Of a stretch of 5,947 nt of DNA, positions 1 through 5,903 are shown in pieces. The position numbers and the translations under genes were made by a program. The notes beneath the pieces were generated by a model. That model was not told the DNA's origin, ran no database searches, and saw nothing but the letters and a program-made list of their open reading frames with translations. This DNA comes from an uncultured Collinsella sp. (GTDB lineage Bacteria; Actinomycetota; Coriobacteriia; Coriobacteriales; Coriobacteriaceae), in contig CATYZI010000061.1 in assembly GCA_958415625.1 (NCBI GenBank), forward strand, positions 1-5,947, given 5' to 3'. Position 1 is the first letter of the stretch. The number at the start of each line of letters is the position of its first letter.

Positions 1-30
1 CCCCGGGGCACCCTCCGTCAGTAACCGTTC

Positions 31-1950
31 CTACTCCAGCTCAAACGCACCCGTGTACAGCTGGTAGTAATATCCGCGCTTGGCGATCAGCTCGTCGTGG
101 TTGCCGCGCTCGATGATACGGCCGTGGTCCAGACAGATGATCGCGTCGGAGTTGCGCACGGTGGACAGGCGGTGCGCGATGACAAACGTCGTGCGGCCCT
201 CCATGAGCTTGTCCATGCCCGCCTGCACGATAGCCTCGGTGCGGGTGTCGATGGAGCTCGTGGCCTCGTCCAGGATCATCGCCGGCGGATCGGCGACGGC
301 GGCGCGTGCAATCGAAATTAGCTGACGCTGGCCCTGCGACAGCTGCGCGCCGTTACCGGTGAGCATGGTGTCGTAGCCGTCGGGCAGGCGAGTGATAAAG
401 TCGTCCGCGCCCGCGAGCTTGGCCGCCGCGATGCACTCCTCATCAGTCGCATTCAGGTTGCCGTAGCGGATGTTGTCCATCACGGTACCGGTGAACAGAT
501 TCACGTCCTGCAGCACCACGCCGAGCGAGCGACGCAGGTCGGACTTACGAATCTTATTGACGTTGATGCCGTCGTAGCGGATCTTGCCGTCGGCGATGTC
601 ATAGAAGCGGTTGATGAGGTTGGTAATGGTCGTCTTACCGGCACCGGTGGCACCGACAAACGCGACCTTCTGGCCCGGCTTGGCGTATACGGACACGCCG
701 TGCAACACCTCGTGGTCGGGCGTATAGCCAAAGTCCACGTTGTCCATGACCAGGTCGCCACGCAGCGGCACGTACTCGATCTCGCCCGTTGCACGGTGTG
801 GGTGCTTCCAGGCCCACATGCCGGTGCGGTGGTCGGCCTCCTCGAGCTGCCAGGTGTCGGGATTCACCTGTGCGTTGACGAGCGTCACGTAGCCCTCGTC
901 GGCCTCGGGCTCCTCGTCGAGCAGCTCAAAGATACGCTCGGCTCCGGCAAGGCCCATGACCACGGCGTTGATTTGCTGCGAGATCTGGCCGATCTGGCCG
1001 CAGAACTGCTTGGTCATGTTGAGGAACGGCACCACGACGGCGATGGAGAGCGCCATGCCCGAGAGGCTCAGGTTGGGCACGCCCAGCGCCAGGAAGATGC
1101 CGCCGGTCAGCGCGACCAGCACGTAGAGCAAGTCGCCCAGGTTCCCGAGGATCGGCATGAGGATGTTGGCGTACATGTTGGCCTTCTGCGAGACCTCGAA
1201 GAGCTTCTCGTTGCGCTCGTCAAAATCGGCCTCGGCGGCGGACTCGTGACAGAACGCCTTGACGACTTTCTGGCCGTTCATGACTTCCTCGATATGGCCC
1301 TCGACCACGCCGAGCTCGGTCTGCTGCGCGATAAAGAAGCGCGCGGAGTTGGAGCCGAGCAGCTTGGTCATAAAGGTCATAAAGGCGACGCCGGCAATGA
1401 TGACCAGGCACATCCACACGCTGTAATACAGCATGATGAAGAACACGGTGACGATGACGATGATCGTCATGAGCAGGTTGGGCAGCGACTGGCTGATCAT
1501 CTGGCGCAGCGTGTCGATGTCGTTGGTGTAGTGGCTCATGATGTCGCCGCGCTGGTGCGTGTCGAAGTAGCGAATCGGCAGGTCCTGCATGCGGTTGAAC
1601 ATCTTTTCGCGCAGCTTCTCGAGCGAGCCCTGCGTGATGACGGCCATGGCGCGGTTCCAGAAGAGCGAGGAGGCGACGCCCACGGCGTAGATGCAGCCGA
1701 GGGTGGTCACGAGCTTCAGAATCTTGGGCTGCGCGGCCGCCCAGTCGCCCGACTGCCACGATTCGCTAATGACCTGCAGCGCGCTCTGGAGAAACGTCGC
1801 GCCGATGGAGTTGATGATGGCGCAGAGCACAACGCCGGCGACGACGAGGGGCAAAAGCACCGGGTAGAAGCCAAAGAGCATCTTGATCAGGCGCGTCATA
1901 GTGCCGCCCTTGCGGTTGCGCGCGCGCTCGGCGGTAGCTGCCTTACTCAT
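31..1950 (-). CDS. Heterodimeric ABC exporter, half with intact catalytic residues (permease-ATPase fusion)
   Basis: This 639-residue protein is a type IV (MDR-like) ABC half-transporter: an inner-membrane permease domain fused to an ATPase that powers export. Six membrane segments can be seen (about 30-53, 79-101, 159-176, 178-198 and two between 265 and 325), with the coupling-helix region PIRYFDTHQRGDIMSHYTND at 125-144. The ATPase shows Walker A GATGAGKTT (433-441, K439), a Q-loop (VLQD), signature LSQGQ (537-541), Walker B ILDEATS with D561 and E562, and the switch histidine in IAHRLSTV (H593), so every catalytic residue is present. A longer than usual linker (about 346-398) containing GMWAWKHPH joins the two domains; from memory this is shared by related Firmicutes transporters. 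The start was set at 1950, not the in-frame ATG at 2040, because AGGAGG lies 8 bases before it and it gives an 8-base overlap with the upstream gene. The expected partner is the protein encoded at 1943-3766. The substrate cannot be read from the sequence; multidrug or peptide export is plausible. Confidence 0.95.
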   Translation of the reverse strand: MSKAATAERARNRKGGTMTRLIKMLFGFYPVLLPLVVAGVVLCAIINSIGATFLQSALQVISESWQSGDWAAAQPKILKLVTTLGCIYAVGVASSLFWNRAMAVITQGSLEKLREKMFNRMQDLPIRYFDTHQRGDIMSHYTNDIDTLRQMISQSLPNLLMTIIVIVTVFFIMLYYSVWMCLVIIAGVAFMTFMTKLLGSNSARFFIAQQTELGVVEGHIEEVMNGQKVVKAFCHESAAEADFDERNEKLFEVSQKANMYANILMPILGNLGDLLYVLVALTGGIFLALGVPNLSLSGMALSIAVVVPFLNMTKQFCGQIGQISQQINAVVMGLAGAERIFELLDEEPEADEGYVTLVNAQVNPDTWQLEEADHRTGMWAWKHPHRATGEIEYVPLRGDLVMDNVDFGYTPDHEVLHGVSVYAKPGQKVAFVGATGAGKTTITNLINRFYDIADGKIRYDGINVNKIRKSDLRRSLGVVLQDVNLFTGTVMDNIRYGNLNATDEECIAAAKLAGADDFITRLPDGYDTMLTGNGAQLSQGQRQLISIARAAVADPPAMILDEATSSIDTRTEAIVQAGMDKLMEGRTTFVIAHRLSTVRNSDAIICLDHGRIIERGNHDELIAKRGYYYQLYTGAFELE

Positions 1951-3766
1951 GTGCCTCGCCTCCTTCCTGGGTCTGAGCTTGCGGTGCGGATGCCTCGGTG
2001 TCGGCTGCGACGGTCTCGGCCGCCTCCTCGCCCGCGGCACTCATCTTGTTTTGCGAGGTAAAGGTCTCGCGGTAGATCTCGCTCGTCTTGAGCAGCTCTT
2101 CGTGGTTGCCGATCTGTGCGATGCGGCCGCCCTCCATGACGATGATGCGGTCTGCGTCCTGCACGGAGCTGATGCGCTGGGCGATGATGATCTTGGTCGT
2201 GTTGGGCAGATAGCTTGCCAGACCTGCGCGAATCTTGGCGTCAGTCTTGGTGTCGACGGCGCTGGTGGAGTCGTCCAGGATCAAGATCTTGGGGCGACGC
2301 AGCAGGGCGCGTGCAATGCACAGGCGCTGTTTCTGACCGCCCGAAACGTTGGAGCCGCCCTGTTCGATCCAGGTGTCATAGCCCTTGGGGAAACCGTCGA
2401 CAAACTCGTCGGCGCAGGCCAGATGTGCGGCCTCGCGGACTTCCTCGTCGGTGGCGTTCGGGTCGCCCCAACGCAGGTTCTCGGCGATGGTGCCGCTAAA
2501 CAGCACGTTTTTCTGCAGCACCATGGCTACCTGGTGGCGCAGCGCGTCCAGGTCGTAGTCGCGCACGTCCACGCCGCCCACGCGCACAGCGCCTTCGGTG
2601 GTGTCGTACAGGCGGGCGATGAGGTTCACGAGCGTGGACTTGGCCGAGCCGGTGCCACCGATGATGCCGATGGTCTCGCCGCTCGTAATGTGCAGGTCGA
2701 TATCGTCGAGCGCCTGGCGCTTCGCATGCTTGGAATACTTAAAGCTCACGTGGTCAAAGTCGATGGAACCGTCGGCAACCTCGAGCACGGGCTCGGCGGG
2801 ATCGGCGATCGTGGGCTCGGCGGCCAGCACCTCGGCAATGCGGTGTGCCGATTCGTCGGCCATGGTCACCATGACAAAGATCATCGACAGCTGCATCAGG
2901 CTCATGAGAATCTGGAAACCATAGGTAAAGGTCGAGGAGAGCTGGCCCACGTCGAACAGCGTGCCCTGGCTCGTGATGATGAGCTTGGAGCCCAGGTAGA
3001 TGATGACGACAAACGCGCCGTTGACGCAGATGTTCATCATGGGGTTGTTAAAGGCGAGCAGCTTCTCGGCGCGGGTGAAGTCCATCTGGACGTCGCGCGC
3101 GGCGGTCGCGAACTTCTCCTTCTCAAAGTCTTCGCGCACATAGCTCTTGACCACGCGCATGCCGGTGACGTTTTCCTCGACGGACTCGTTAAGGGCATCG
3201 TACTTGTGGAACACGCGCGAGAAGATGGGGCGCACCTTAAAGATGATAAAGAACAGTCCAAAGCCCAGCAGCGGAATGATGACCAGGTAGACCATGGCGA
3301 CGCTGCCGCCCATGATAAATGCCATGGTAAAGGCGAAGATCAATACCAGCGGTGCGCGCACGGCGATACGGATGATCATCATAAAGGCCTGCTGCACGTT
3401 GTTGATATCGGTGGTCAGGCGCGTGACGAGCGAGGAGCTCGAGAACTCATCGATGTTGGCAAAGCTGAACGTCTGGATCTTGTAGAACAGGTCGTGACGC
3501 AGGTTCTTGGCGAACCCGCAGCTCGCATGGCTGCAGGTGATGCCAGCTGCGGCGCCAAAGGCGAGTGACGTCAGCGCGATGAGTACGAGAAGGCCGGCGG
3601 TGGGCAACATCTCGGTAACGGCGGTGCCGTCCTTGATGGCGTCGATCATGTCGGCGGTGATAAACGGGATCATCATCTGGCAGATTACCTCGCCAAGCAC
3701 CAGCAGCGGCGTGGCGATCGTGACCTTCATGTAATCGCGGATGCTGCCCATAAGGGTTTTAATCAT
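1943..3766 (-). CDS. Heterodimeric ABC exporter, half with degenerate catalytic residues (permease-ATPase fusion)
   Basis: This 607-residue ABC half-exporter has an N-terminal membrane domain (segments near 15-41, 54-81, 127-178 as a pair, and 240-310 as a pair) and a C-terminal ATPase. Motifs seen are Walker A GGTGSAKST (370-378, K376, with Ala where Gly is usual before the Lys), signature VSGGQ (474-478) and Walker B ILILDDSTS. In Walker B, D498 is followed by D499 in place of the catalytic Glu. The switch region IIAQRISSV has Q530 in place of His. These substitutions are the known mark of the TM287-type subunit in heterodimers such as TM287/288. They predict that the ATP site built on this subunit's Walker motifs binds ATP but hydrolyses it poorly, while the partner encoded downstream supplies the active site. 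The C-terminal 40 or so residues form an Ala/Glu/Gln-rich acidic tail of unknown use. The start is supported by GGAGG 6 bases before the ATG. The gene overlaps marR upstream and the second half downstream, each by 8 bases. Confidence 0.95.
   Translation of the reverse strand: MIKTLMGSIRDYMKVTIATPLLVLGEVICQMMIPFITADMIDAIKDGTAVTEMLPTAGLLVLIALTSLAFGAAAGITCSHASCGFAKNLRHDLFYKIQTFSFANIDEFSSSSLVTRLTTDINNVQQAFMMIIRIAVRAPLVLIFAFTMAFIMGGSVAMVYLVIIPLLGFGLFFIIFKVRPIFSRVFHKYDALNESVEENVTGMRVVKSYVREDFEKEKFATAARDVQMDFTRAEKLLAFNNPMMNICVNGAFVVIIYLGSKLIITSQGTLFDVGQLSSTFTYGFQILMSLMQLSMIFVMVTMADESAHRIAEVLAAEPTIADPAEPVLEVADGSIDFDHVSFKYSKHAKRQALDDIDLHITSGETIGIIGGTGSAKSTLVNLIARLYDTTEGAVRVGGVDVRDYDLDALRHQVAMVLQKNVLFSGTIAENLRWGDPNATDEEVREAAHLACADEFVDGFPKGYDTWIEQGGSNVSGGQKQRLCIARALLRRPKILILDDSTSAVDTKTDAKIRAGLASYLPNTTKIIIAQRISSVQDADRIIVMEGGRIAQIGNHEELLKTSEIYRETFTSQNKMSAAGEEAAETVAADTEASAPQAQTQEGGEAHE
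1959..1967 (-). promoter_or_regulatory. Ribosome binding site deciding the start of the second exporter half
   Basis: On the minus strand the sequence reads GGAAGGAGG, then 8 bases, then ATG at 1950. It lies inside the 3' end of the upstream exporter gene. This near-ideal Shine-Dalgarno site supports the 639-residue start over the 669-residue version, whose extra N-terminus is an Arg/Pro-rich out-of-frame reading of the upstream gene's tail. Confidence 0.85.
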
Positions 3767-4262
3767 CCAGTTCCTCCCAGGTTACGCGGATTTTATCGAG
3801 CATTTCGGCGAGGTCCTCGCGCTCGTCATGGGTGAGCGCGCTAAAGGCCTGCTCTCTAAAGCGAATGCGGGCCGCCTGGTCGATGCGGGCGTTTTCCCGG
3901 CCGGTTTCGGTCAGGCGAATGGTGAGCTGCCGTCGATCCTTGGGGTTACGGCTGCGCTCGATGAGGCCGTTGAGCTCGAGCTTGGACAGGATCTCGGAAA
4001 GCGACCCCGGCTTGAGGTCAAAGTGCATGCCGAGTTCCTGCTGCGACATCTCGCCGCCGGGTTGCTTGGCCAGCAGGCAGATGATGGGCGCCTTGCCGGA
4101 CACGCCTCCGCCATGAAAATGCATGTAATGGCCGCAAAAGCCCAGGCCGCTCAGGATGCGCTTGGCGAGTTTGTCTTCGGCGCTGACCGCTTCGGGTATG
4201 TCTACCGGTTGCGACGGGTCACCGCTGGGCTCATGCGGAAGGACGAGTGGTTCAACACACAT
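3759..4262 (-). CDS. MarR-family transcriptional regulator of the exporter operon
   Basis: This 167-residue protein has the winged helix-turn-helix fold of MarR regulators. The DNA-binding part covers about 56-122: an alpha helix around MSQQELGMHF, the recognition helix in LKPGSLSEILSKLELNGLI (83-101), then the wing NPKDRRQLTIRLTETG (106-121) with the family's characteristic D109-R110-R111. The flanking N-terminal and C-terminal helices (about 28-47 and 124-163) would form the dimer interface. The first 27 residues are a polar, Pro-rich extension. A Cys/His cluster (C43, H45, H48, H50) precedes a Gly-rich turn just before the wHTH. As first gene of the exporter operon, behind a promoter with an overlapping palindrome, it most likely represses its own operon and releases it on binding a ligand or export substrate. 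Repression rather than activation is inferred from operator position only. AAAGGAG precedes the ATG by 12 bases, a rather long spacing, but there is no better in-frame start before the upstream TAA. Confidence 0.93.
   Translation of the reverse strand: MCVEPLVLPHEPSGDPSQPVDIPEAVSAEDKLAKRILSGLGFCGHYMHFHGGGVSGKAPIICLLAKQPGGEMSQQELGMHFDLKPGSLSEILSKLELNGLIERSRNPKDRRQLTIRLTETGRENARIDQAARIRFREQAFSALTHDEREDLAEMLDKIRVTWEELDD
3773..3777 (-). promoter_or_regulatory. Ribosome binding site of the first exporter half
   Basis: On the minus strand GGAGG sits 6 bases before the ATG at 3766, within the last codons of marR. It fixes the start of the exporter gene and fits translational coupling to marR. Confidence 0.8.
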
Positions 4263-4286
4263 ATCTAAGCTTCGCTCCTTTCTTTA

Positions 4287-4325
4287 GTTAGGTAGTTGAA
4301 TTGTTTTGTGCCTAACCAATTTAGG
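4287..4325. promoter_or_regulatory. Candidate MarR operator: TTAGG half-sites over the -10 box and start site
   Basis: Three copies of a TTAGG half-site are present: GTTAGG at 4287-4292, its reverse complement CCTAAC at 4311-4316, and TTAGG at 4321-4325. The last two form a perfect 15-base palindrome CCTAA-N5-TTAGG that covers the -10 box. The first two form a second inverted pair with an 18-base gap. Size and position suit a dimeric MarR repressor blocking RNA polymerase. That this regulator binds here is inferred from position alone. Confidence 0.55.
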
Positions 4326-4346
4326 AGCACGGTAAATAAATGTCAA
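4318..4346 (-). promoter_or_regulatory. Sigma-70-type promoter of the marR-exporter operon
   Basis: Reading the minus strand, a perfect -35 box TTGACA (4346-4341) is followed by a 17-base spacer and the -10 box TAAATT (4323-4318, 4 of 6 matches to consensus). Transcription would start near 4311, leaving a leader of about 49 bases before marR. No comparable promoter is evident nearer the gene. Confidence 0.75.
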
Positions 4347-4370
4347 GGTACCAAACTTATTATGTTCGAG

Positions 4371-4453
4371 CGGCACTTAGGGACGTTCCTTATGTGCCGG
4401 CATTTGGGGACACTCCTTGTGTCGACTAGTCATTTAAGAACGTCCCCAACGAC
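4371..4453. repeat. Cluster of GGGGACG-core palindromic repeat units (REP-like)
   Basis: Two units lie in tandem with a 27-base period (from 4372 and 4399) and agree at about 20 of 27 positions. A third lies inverted around 4438-4449. Unit 1 is a hairpin: CGGCAC (4371-4376) pairs with GTGCCG (4394-4399) around an AGGGACGTTCCT core. Unit 2 holds GACAC (4409-4413) pairing with GTGTC (4419-4423). Units 2 and 3 also pair through TTGGGGAC (4404-4411) and GTCCCCAA (4442-4449), perfect 8-base arms. Short repeats with this core are, from general knowledge, scattered between genes in Coriobacteriia and Clostridia. A mobilised REP-type origin is plausible but not shown here. A role as terminator or insulator between the divergent promoters is possible. 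Confidence 0.6.
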
Positions 4454-4532
4454 TAACTTCCTCCTTCCCGTAACCTTTCCGCAACAATTCGTCCTCTGCG
4501 GTGCCAGCGCCCGTTCACAACGTCCCCTGCGC

Positions 4533-4538
4533 TACACT
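4533..4538 (+). promoter_or_regulatory. Possible -10 box of the pyridoxamine kinase operon
   Basis: TACACT lies 51 to 56 bases before the kinase ATG and matches 4 of 6 consensus positions. No good -35 box stands 16-18 bases upstream; the nearest resembling sequence (GTTCAC at 4513-4518) is too close. This is a weak assignment. Confidence 0.35.
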
Positions 4539-4588
4539 TAGTCGCACTGTGGCGCTGCCGCGCCGCGCCCGAAACAAGGGAGACCCTC

Positions 4589-5413
4589 ATGAAGAATACT
4601 CAGCTGCTGCTGATTAACGATATGTGCGGCTACGGCAAGGTCGCGCTTTCCGCCATGCTGCCGGTGCTGTCGCACATGGGCTACCGTATCCATAACCTGC
4701 CGACGGCACTTGTGTCCGATACGCTCAACTATCCCAAGTTCTACATCCACGACACCACCGAGTACGTGCGCCAGAGCCTCGCCATCTGGGAGGAGCTCGG
4801 CTTTGAGTTCGACGCCATCTCGACCGGCTTTATCGTGACCGAGGAAGAGACGCGTATCATCTCGGACTTTTGCCACCGCCGCGCGCAAAAGGGCACCAAG
4901 GTGTTCGTCGATCCCATCATGGGCGACAACGGCAAGCTCTATGCCGGTGTGCCCGAGTCCACGATTGGCCTTATGCGGCACCTGCTGGAGTGCGCAGACT
5001 ACGCGGTGCCCAACTACACCGAGGCCTGTCTGCTCGCCGATACGCCTATTGCAGAGCAGATCACGCCCGATGAGGCCCGCGCCCTTGTGGACGCCGTGCG
5101 CGAGCTGGGTGCCAAGTCGGTGGTCATTACGAGCGCCGTGGTAAATGGCACGAACGCGGTTATCGGTTACGACCATGTGGCGGGGGAGTACTTCACGATT
5201 CCCTTTGAGCTCATTCCGGTCTATTTCCCGGGCACGGGCGATACGTTCTCGGCGGTGCTCATGGGCCGCGTTATGGCAGGTTGGAGTCTGCAGCGCGCGA
5301 CGTCCGATGCCATGCGTGTGGTGGCTGAGCTTATCGAGCGCAATGCCGACCAAGAGGACAAGTCGGCCGGCCTTCCCATCGAGGCCTGCCTGGATGTGAT
5401 TGACCATGAGTAA
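4589..5413 (+). CDS. Pyridoxal/pyridoxamine kinase (PdxY/PdxK type, ribokinase superfamily)
   Basis: This 274-residue cytoplasmic kinase phosphorylates pyridoxal, pyridoxamine or pyridoxine with ATP, feeding vitamin B6 salvage toward pyridoxal 5'-phosphate. Its length is typical for the family. Visible family marks are the N-terminal substrate-side segment with NDMCGYGK (10-17), the strand VFVDPIMGDNGKLY (105-118), which is close to the PdxK/PdxY signature around D108, PNYTEACLL (141-149) and the C-terminal anion-hole motif PGTGDTFSA (214-222) with D218 as the expected catalytic base. The motifs separate it from ThiD-like HMP kinases, although exact vitamer preference cannot be read. The start is supported by AAGGGAG 6 bases before the ATG. 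The 3' end overlaps the next gene by 8 bases, so the two are probably cotranslated. The gene diverges from the marR operon; nothing in the sequence shows that MarR controls it. Orthology to E. coli pdxY or pdxK is not certain, so no symbol is given. Confidence 0.93.
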   Translation: MKNTQLLLINDMCGYGKVALSAMLPVLSHMGYRIHNLPTALVSDTLNYPKFYIHDTTEYVRQSLAIWEELGFEFDAISTGFIVTEEETRIISDFCHRRAQKGTKVFVDPIMGDNGKLYAGVPESTIGLMRHLLECADYAVPNYTEACLLADTPIAEQITPDEARALVDAVRELGAKSVVITSAVVNGTNAVIGYDHVAGEYFTIPFELIPVYFPGTGDTFSAVLMGRVMAGWSLQRATSDAMRVVAELIERNADQEDKSAGLPIEACLDVIDHE

Positions 5414-5735
5414 CGCTGGCGAGGGCGGCGTCAAGCCTGCGGGCGAGAACAGGCCGCTCGGCGCGCCGCGTGGCAAGCGGCCGCGTATCCGCGTGAGCTG
5501 CGTGGACCAGCTGGGGACGTGCCGCTGCCACCATGGTCACAAGCCGGGCGACGTCTTTGACTTTGACCGAGACCGCGGCAAGATGTGCGCCATGGCCTGC
5601 CATGTGGGCTTTCCCTATATCGATATCCTGCGCTATGGCGGAACCGTACCTGGCAACGAGCCTGGTACGGCAAAGTTCTGCTGCCCCGAGGTCGATACGT
5701 TAAACGTCTGGCTCGCCGAGATCGTCGACGAGTAG
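5406..5735 (+). CDS. Small Cys-rich protein resembling the TIGR04076 family, function unknown
   Basis: This 109-residue protein begins with about 26 Gly/Pro/Arg-rich residues that look disordered. A compact domain follows (28-107) resembling TIGR04076 as I remember it: a first strand IRVSCVD, then GTCRCHHGHKPGDVFDF, MCAMACHVGFPYIDILRYGG and a final FCCPE. Seven cysteines (32, 39, 41, 61, 65, 92, 93) and histidines 42, 43, 45 and 66 suggest a metal or redox-active site, which is inference. There is no signal peptide or membrane segment. The ATG at 5406 overlaps the kinase stop in ATGAGTAA. A TTG two codons earlier (5400) is possible but less likely. No strong Shine-Dalgarno site precedes it, so translation probably depends on ribosomes ending the kinase gene. 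Operon position hints at a link with B6 or amino-acid metabolism, but no function is established. Confidence 0.85.
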   Translation: MSNAGEGGVKPAGENRPLGAPRGKRPRIRVSCVDQLGTCRCHHGHKPGDVFDFDRDRGKMCAMACHVGFPYIDILRYGGTVPGNEPGTAKFCCPEVDTLNVWLAEIVDE

Positions 5736-5737
5736 CC

Positions 5738-5833
5738 GAGCGAGGATTTTCTCCCATTGAAACATTGAGCGTGGATTTTCTCCCGTTTTGGGCGCGATTG
5801 AACGCTCAAAGTGGGAGAAAATCCACGCTCGAT
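5738..5833. repeat. Long hairpin repeat with an extra partial arm copy, downstream of the kinase operon
   Basis: GAGCGTGGATTTTCTCCC (5767-5784) is exactly reverse-complemented at 5813-5830. Pairing continues inward (5785-5794 with 5803-5812) and outward (to 5764/5833). As RNA it makes a stem of 31 base pairs with four G-U wobbles, no mismatch and an 8-base loop (5795-5802). A third copy of the arm, matching at 17 of 18 bases, lies in direct orientation at 5738-5755, three bases after the preceding stop codon. The stem is longer than a usual intrinsic terminator and only a short ATTTG follows, so a dispersed palindromic repeat that may also end transcription fits better than a plain terminator. 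Confidence 0.75.
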
Positions 5834-5903
5834 TTGTATATGGGAATCATGAGCTCGCTTATGCTTAGGCGCTCTCGTCTATATTCTGTATGCGAGTAAG
5901 GTC
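5834..5903. other. AT-richer spacer with ambiguous promoter-like words
   Basis: No gene is seen here. TATATT at 5880-5885 resembles a plus-strand -10 box without a convincing -35 partner. On the minus strand TTGACC (5906-5901) and TATAGA (5884-5879), 16 bases apart, resemble a promoter reading back into the hairpin. Both may be chance in AT-rich sequence. Confidence 0.25.

Larger units (their letters stand above)
4263..4588. other. Divergent intergenic region between marR and the pyridoxamine kinase gene
   Basis: This 326-base spacer carries no credible gene. The half nearer marR (about 4263-4370) is much more AT-rich than the coding DNA and holds the marR ribosome site, operator and promoter. 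The middle (4371-4453) holds palindromic GGGGACG-core units. The kinase-proximal part contains a CT-rich stretch (about 4457-4500), another GGGGACG core on the minus strand and a probable -10 box. The kinase leader ends in AAGGGAG, 6 bases before its ATG. Confidence 0.8.

Noticed and set aside
1951..2040. Thirty-residue Arg/Pro-rich N-terminal extension of the second exporter half
   Set aside because: It lies entirely within the 3' end of the upstream gene in another frame, lacks a ribosome site, and the ATG at 1950 has an excellent one.
700..2061. 453-residue open frame on the plus strand, antisense to the second exporter half
   Set aside because: His/Asp/Val-rich low-complexity composition with no recognisable domain; long antisense frames are common in GC-rich genes with strong third-position bias.
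1883..3568. 561-residue open frame on the plus strand, antisense to the first exporter half
   Set aside because: Same GC-bias artefact; the opposite strand encodes a protein with all ABC exporter motifs.
3741..4268. 175-residue open frame on the plus strand, antisense to marR
   Set aside because: The minus strand carries a clear winged-helix protein with promoter, ribosome site and operon context.
4371..4453. CRISPR array
   Set aside because: Units are imperfect, include an inverted copy and have no unique spacers of even length; no cas genes are nearby.
4296..4541. 81-residue open frame in the divergent spacer
   Set aside because: It translates the repeat units and promoter region, has no ribosome site and no recognisable domain.
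4538..5476. 312-residue open frame on the minus strand, antisense to the kinase
   Set aside because: No family motif, and it runs against a well-supported kinase gene.
5510..5522. Another GGGGACG repeat core inside the Cys-rich gene
   Set aside because: It lacks the flanking palindrome and encodes family-like residues (QLGTCRC), so it is probably a chance match.
5585..5899. 104-residue open frame overlapping the Cys-rich gene and the hairpin
   Set aside because: Out-of-frame reading of a real gene running into a palindromic repeat; no domain or start signal.
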